Assembly: GCA_049999805.1 (NCBI GenBank) | Contig: JBNGIO010005972.1 | Coordinates: 86,608-107,612, forward strand | Direction: 5' to 3' | Length of the DNA: 21,005 nucleotides | Source: Folioceros fuciformis | Lineage: Eukaryota > Anthocerotophyta > Anthocerotopsida > Anthocerotales | Position numbers and translations under genes: made by a program | The notes under the pieces: generated by a model | What the model saw: the letters and a program-made list of their open reading frames with translations, nothing else | Told to the model about the DNA's origin: nothing | The model's database searches: none | Part shown: piece after piece, positions 20,803-21,005 of the stretch | Position numbering within the stretch: the first letter of the stretch is position 1 | Layout of the letters: the number at the start of each line of letters is the position of its first letter

Positions 20803-21005
20803 GCAGACAGAATCAGGGGAATTGGCGCTGGCGCAGTGTGGTGAGCCGGCGCGCCCGGGCCGAGGCTTTAGCCGCAGCCATGCACCCTGGGGCGGCCAAT
20901 CGGGTCAGATCCAGCCCCAATTCCCGCAGCAGCGCTGCCCAATGCGCGGCGCCACAGCCCGCAGACGAAGAAGAAAATGCGGGGCAAGGAGCCCCGGGGT
21001 GCGGC
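20803..21005 (-). promoter_or_regulatory. CDC14 5' flank, GC-rich, with CCAAT and possible E2F site
   Basis: The 203 bp to the window end are GC-rich. A CCAAT box is at 20896-20900. ATTCCCGC at 20920-20927 fits the plant E2F consensus WTTSSCSS, about 118 bp upstream of the ATG, which would suit a cell-cycle gene. The consensus is degenerate enough that one match by chance in 200 bp is not surprising. Confidence 0.3.
20813..20881 (-). other. Possible upstream ORF in the CDC14 leader (22 codons plus stop)
   Basis: ATGGCTGCGG starts a 22-residue Ala/Arg-rich frame that ends in TGA 10 bases before the CDC14 start codon, in a different frame. G at +4 is favourable and T at -3 is not. If the transcript begins upstream of 20881, it could lower CDC14 translation. 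Confidence 0.35.

Overview
The window looks like nuclear DNA of a seed-free vascular plant, most likely a fern, assembled from long reads and scaffolded (one run of exactly 100 N). The evidence is short GT-AG introns (62 to 278 bp), organelle-targeted proteins, two pentatricopeptide-repeat (PPR) genes, a CDC14 phosphatase (a family missing from flowering plants), and a PLS-class PPR protein with a repeated loop insertion that I recall from fern proteins. The species is not identified.

Layout. (1) 409-731, minus: a two-exon gene for a 73-residue PET100-type cytochrome c oxidase assembly factor. (2) About 1437-3514, plus: TGS1, the cap trimethylguanosine synthase, with an N-terminal WW domain, divergent from PET100. 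(3) 4650-6171, plus: a four-exon gene for an apparently plastid-targeted protein with a Lys/Ala-rich helical region, a membrane segment and a C-terminal zinc ribbon; I do not recognise the family by name. (4) 6336-7646, minus: a P-class PPR protein. (5) 7797-11336, minus: a very long PLS-class PPR protein with an E-type C-terminus and a probable separate transit-peptide exon. (6) 12087-13292, plus: an F-box/Kelch protein close to Arabidopsis At1g16250. (7) 13293-17200: a gene-poor stretch with a decayed reverse-transcriptase-like element (about 14030-15640), the assembly gap, AT-rich DNA and small degenerate tandem repeats. (8) 17201-20802, minus: a complete 14-exon CDC14 dual-specificity phosphatase gene, 703 residues when spliced, with its 5' flank running to the window end.

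The genes are ordinary single nuclear genes, not an operon or a joint system. Three act on organelles or organelle RNA (both PPRs and PET100), one on RNA caps, one probably in ubiquitin ligation and one in cell-cycle or basal-body control. The most notable items are the intact CDC14, the PPR protein with five consecutive 115-117-residue modules, and the uncharacterised helical/zinc-ribbon plastid protein. All exon models were built by hand from splice signals, reading phase and remembered family alignments; transcript data would settle them.
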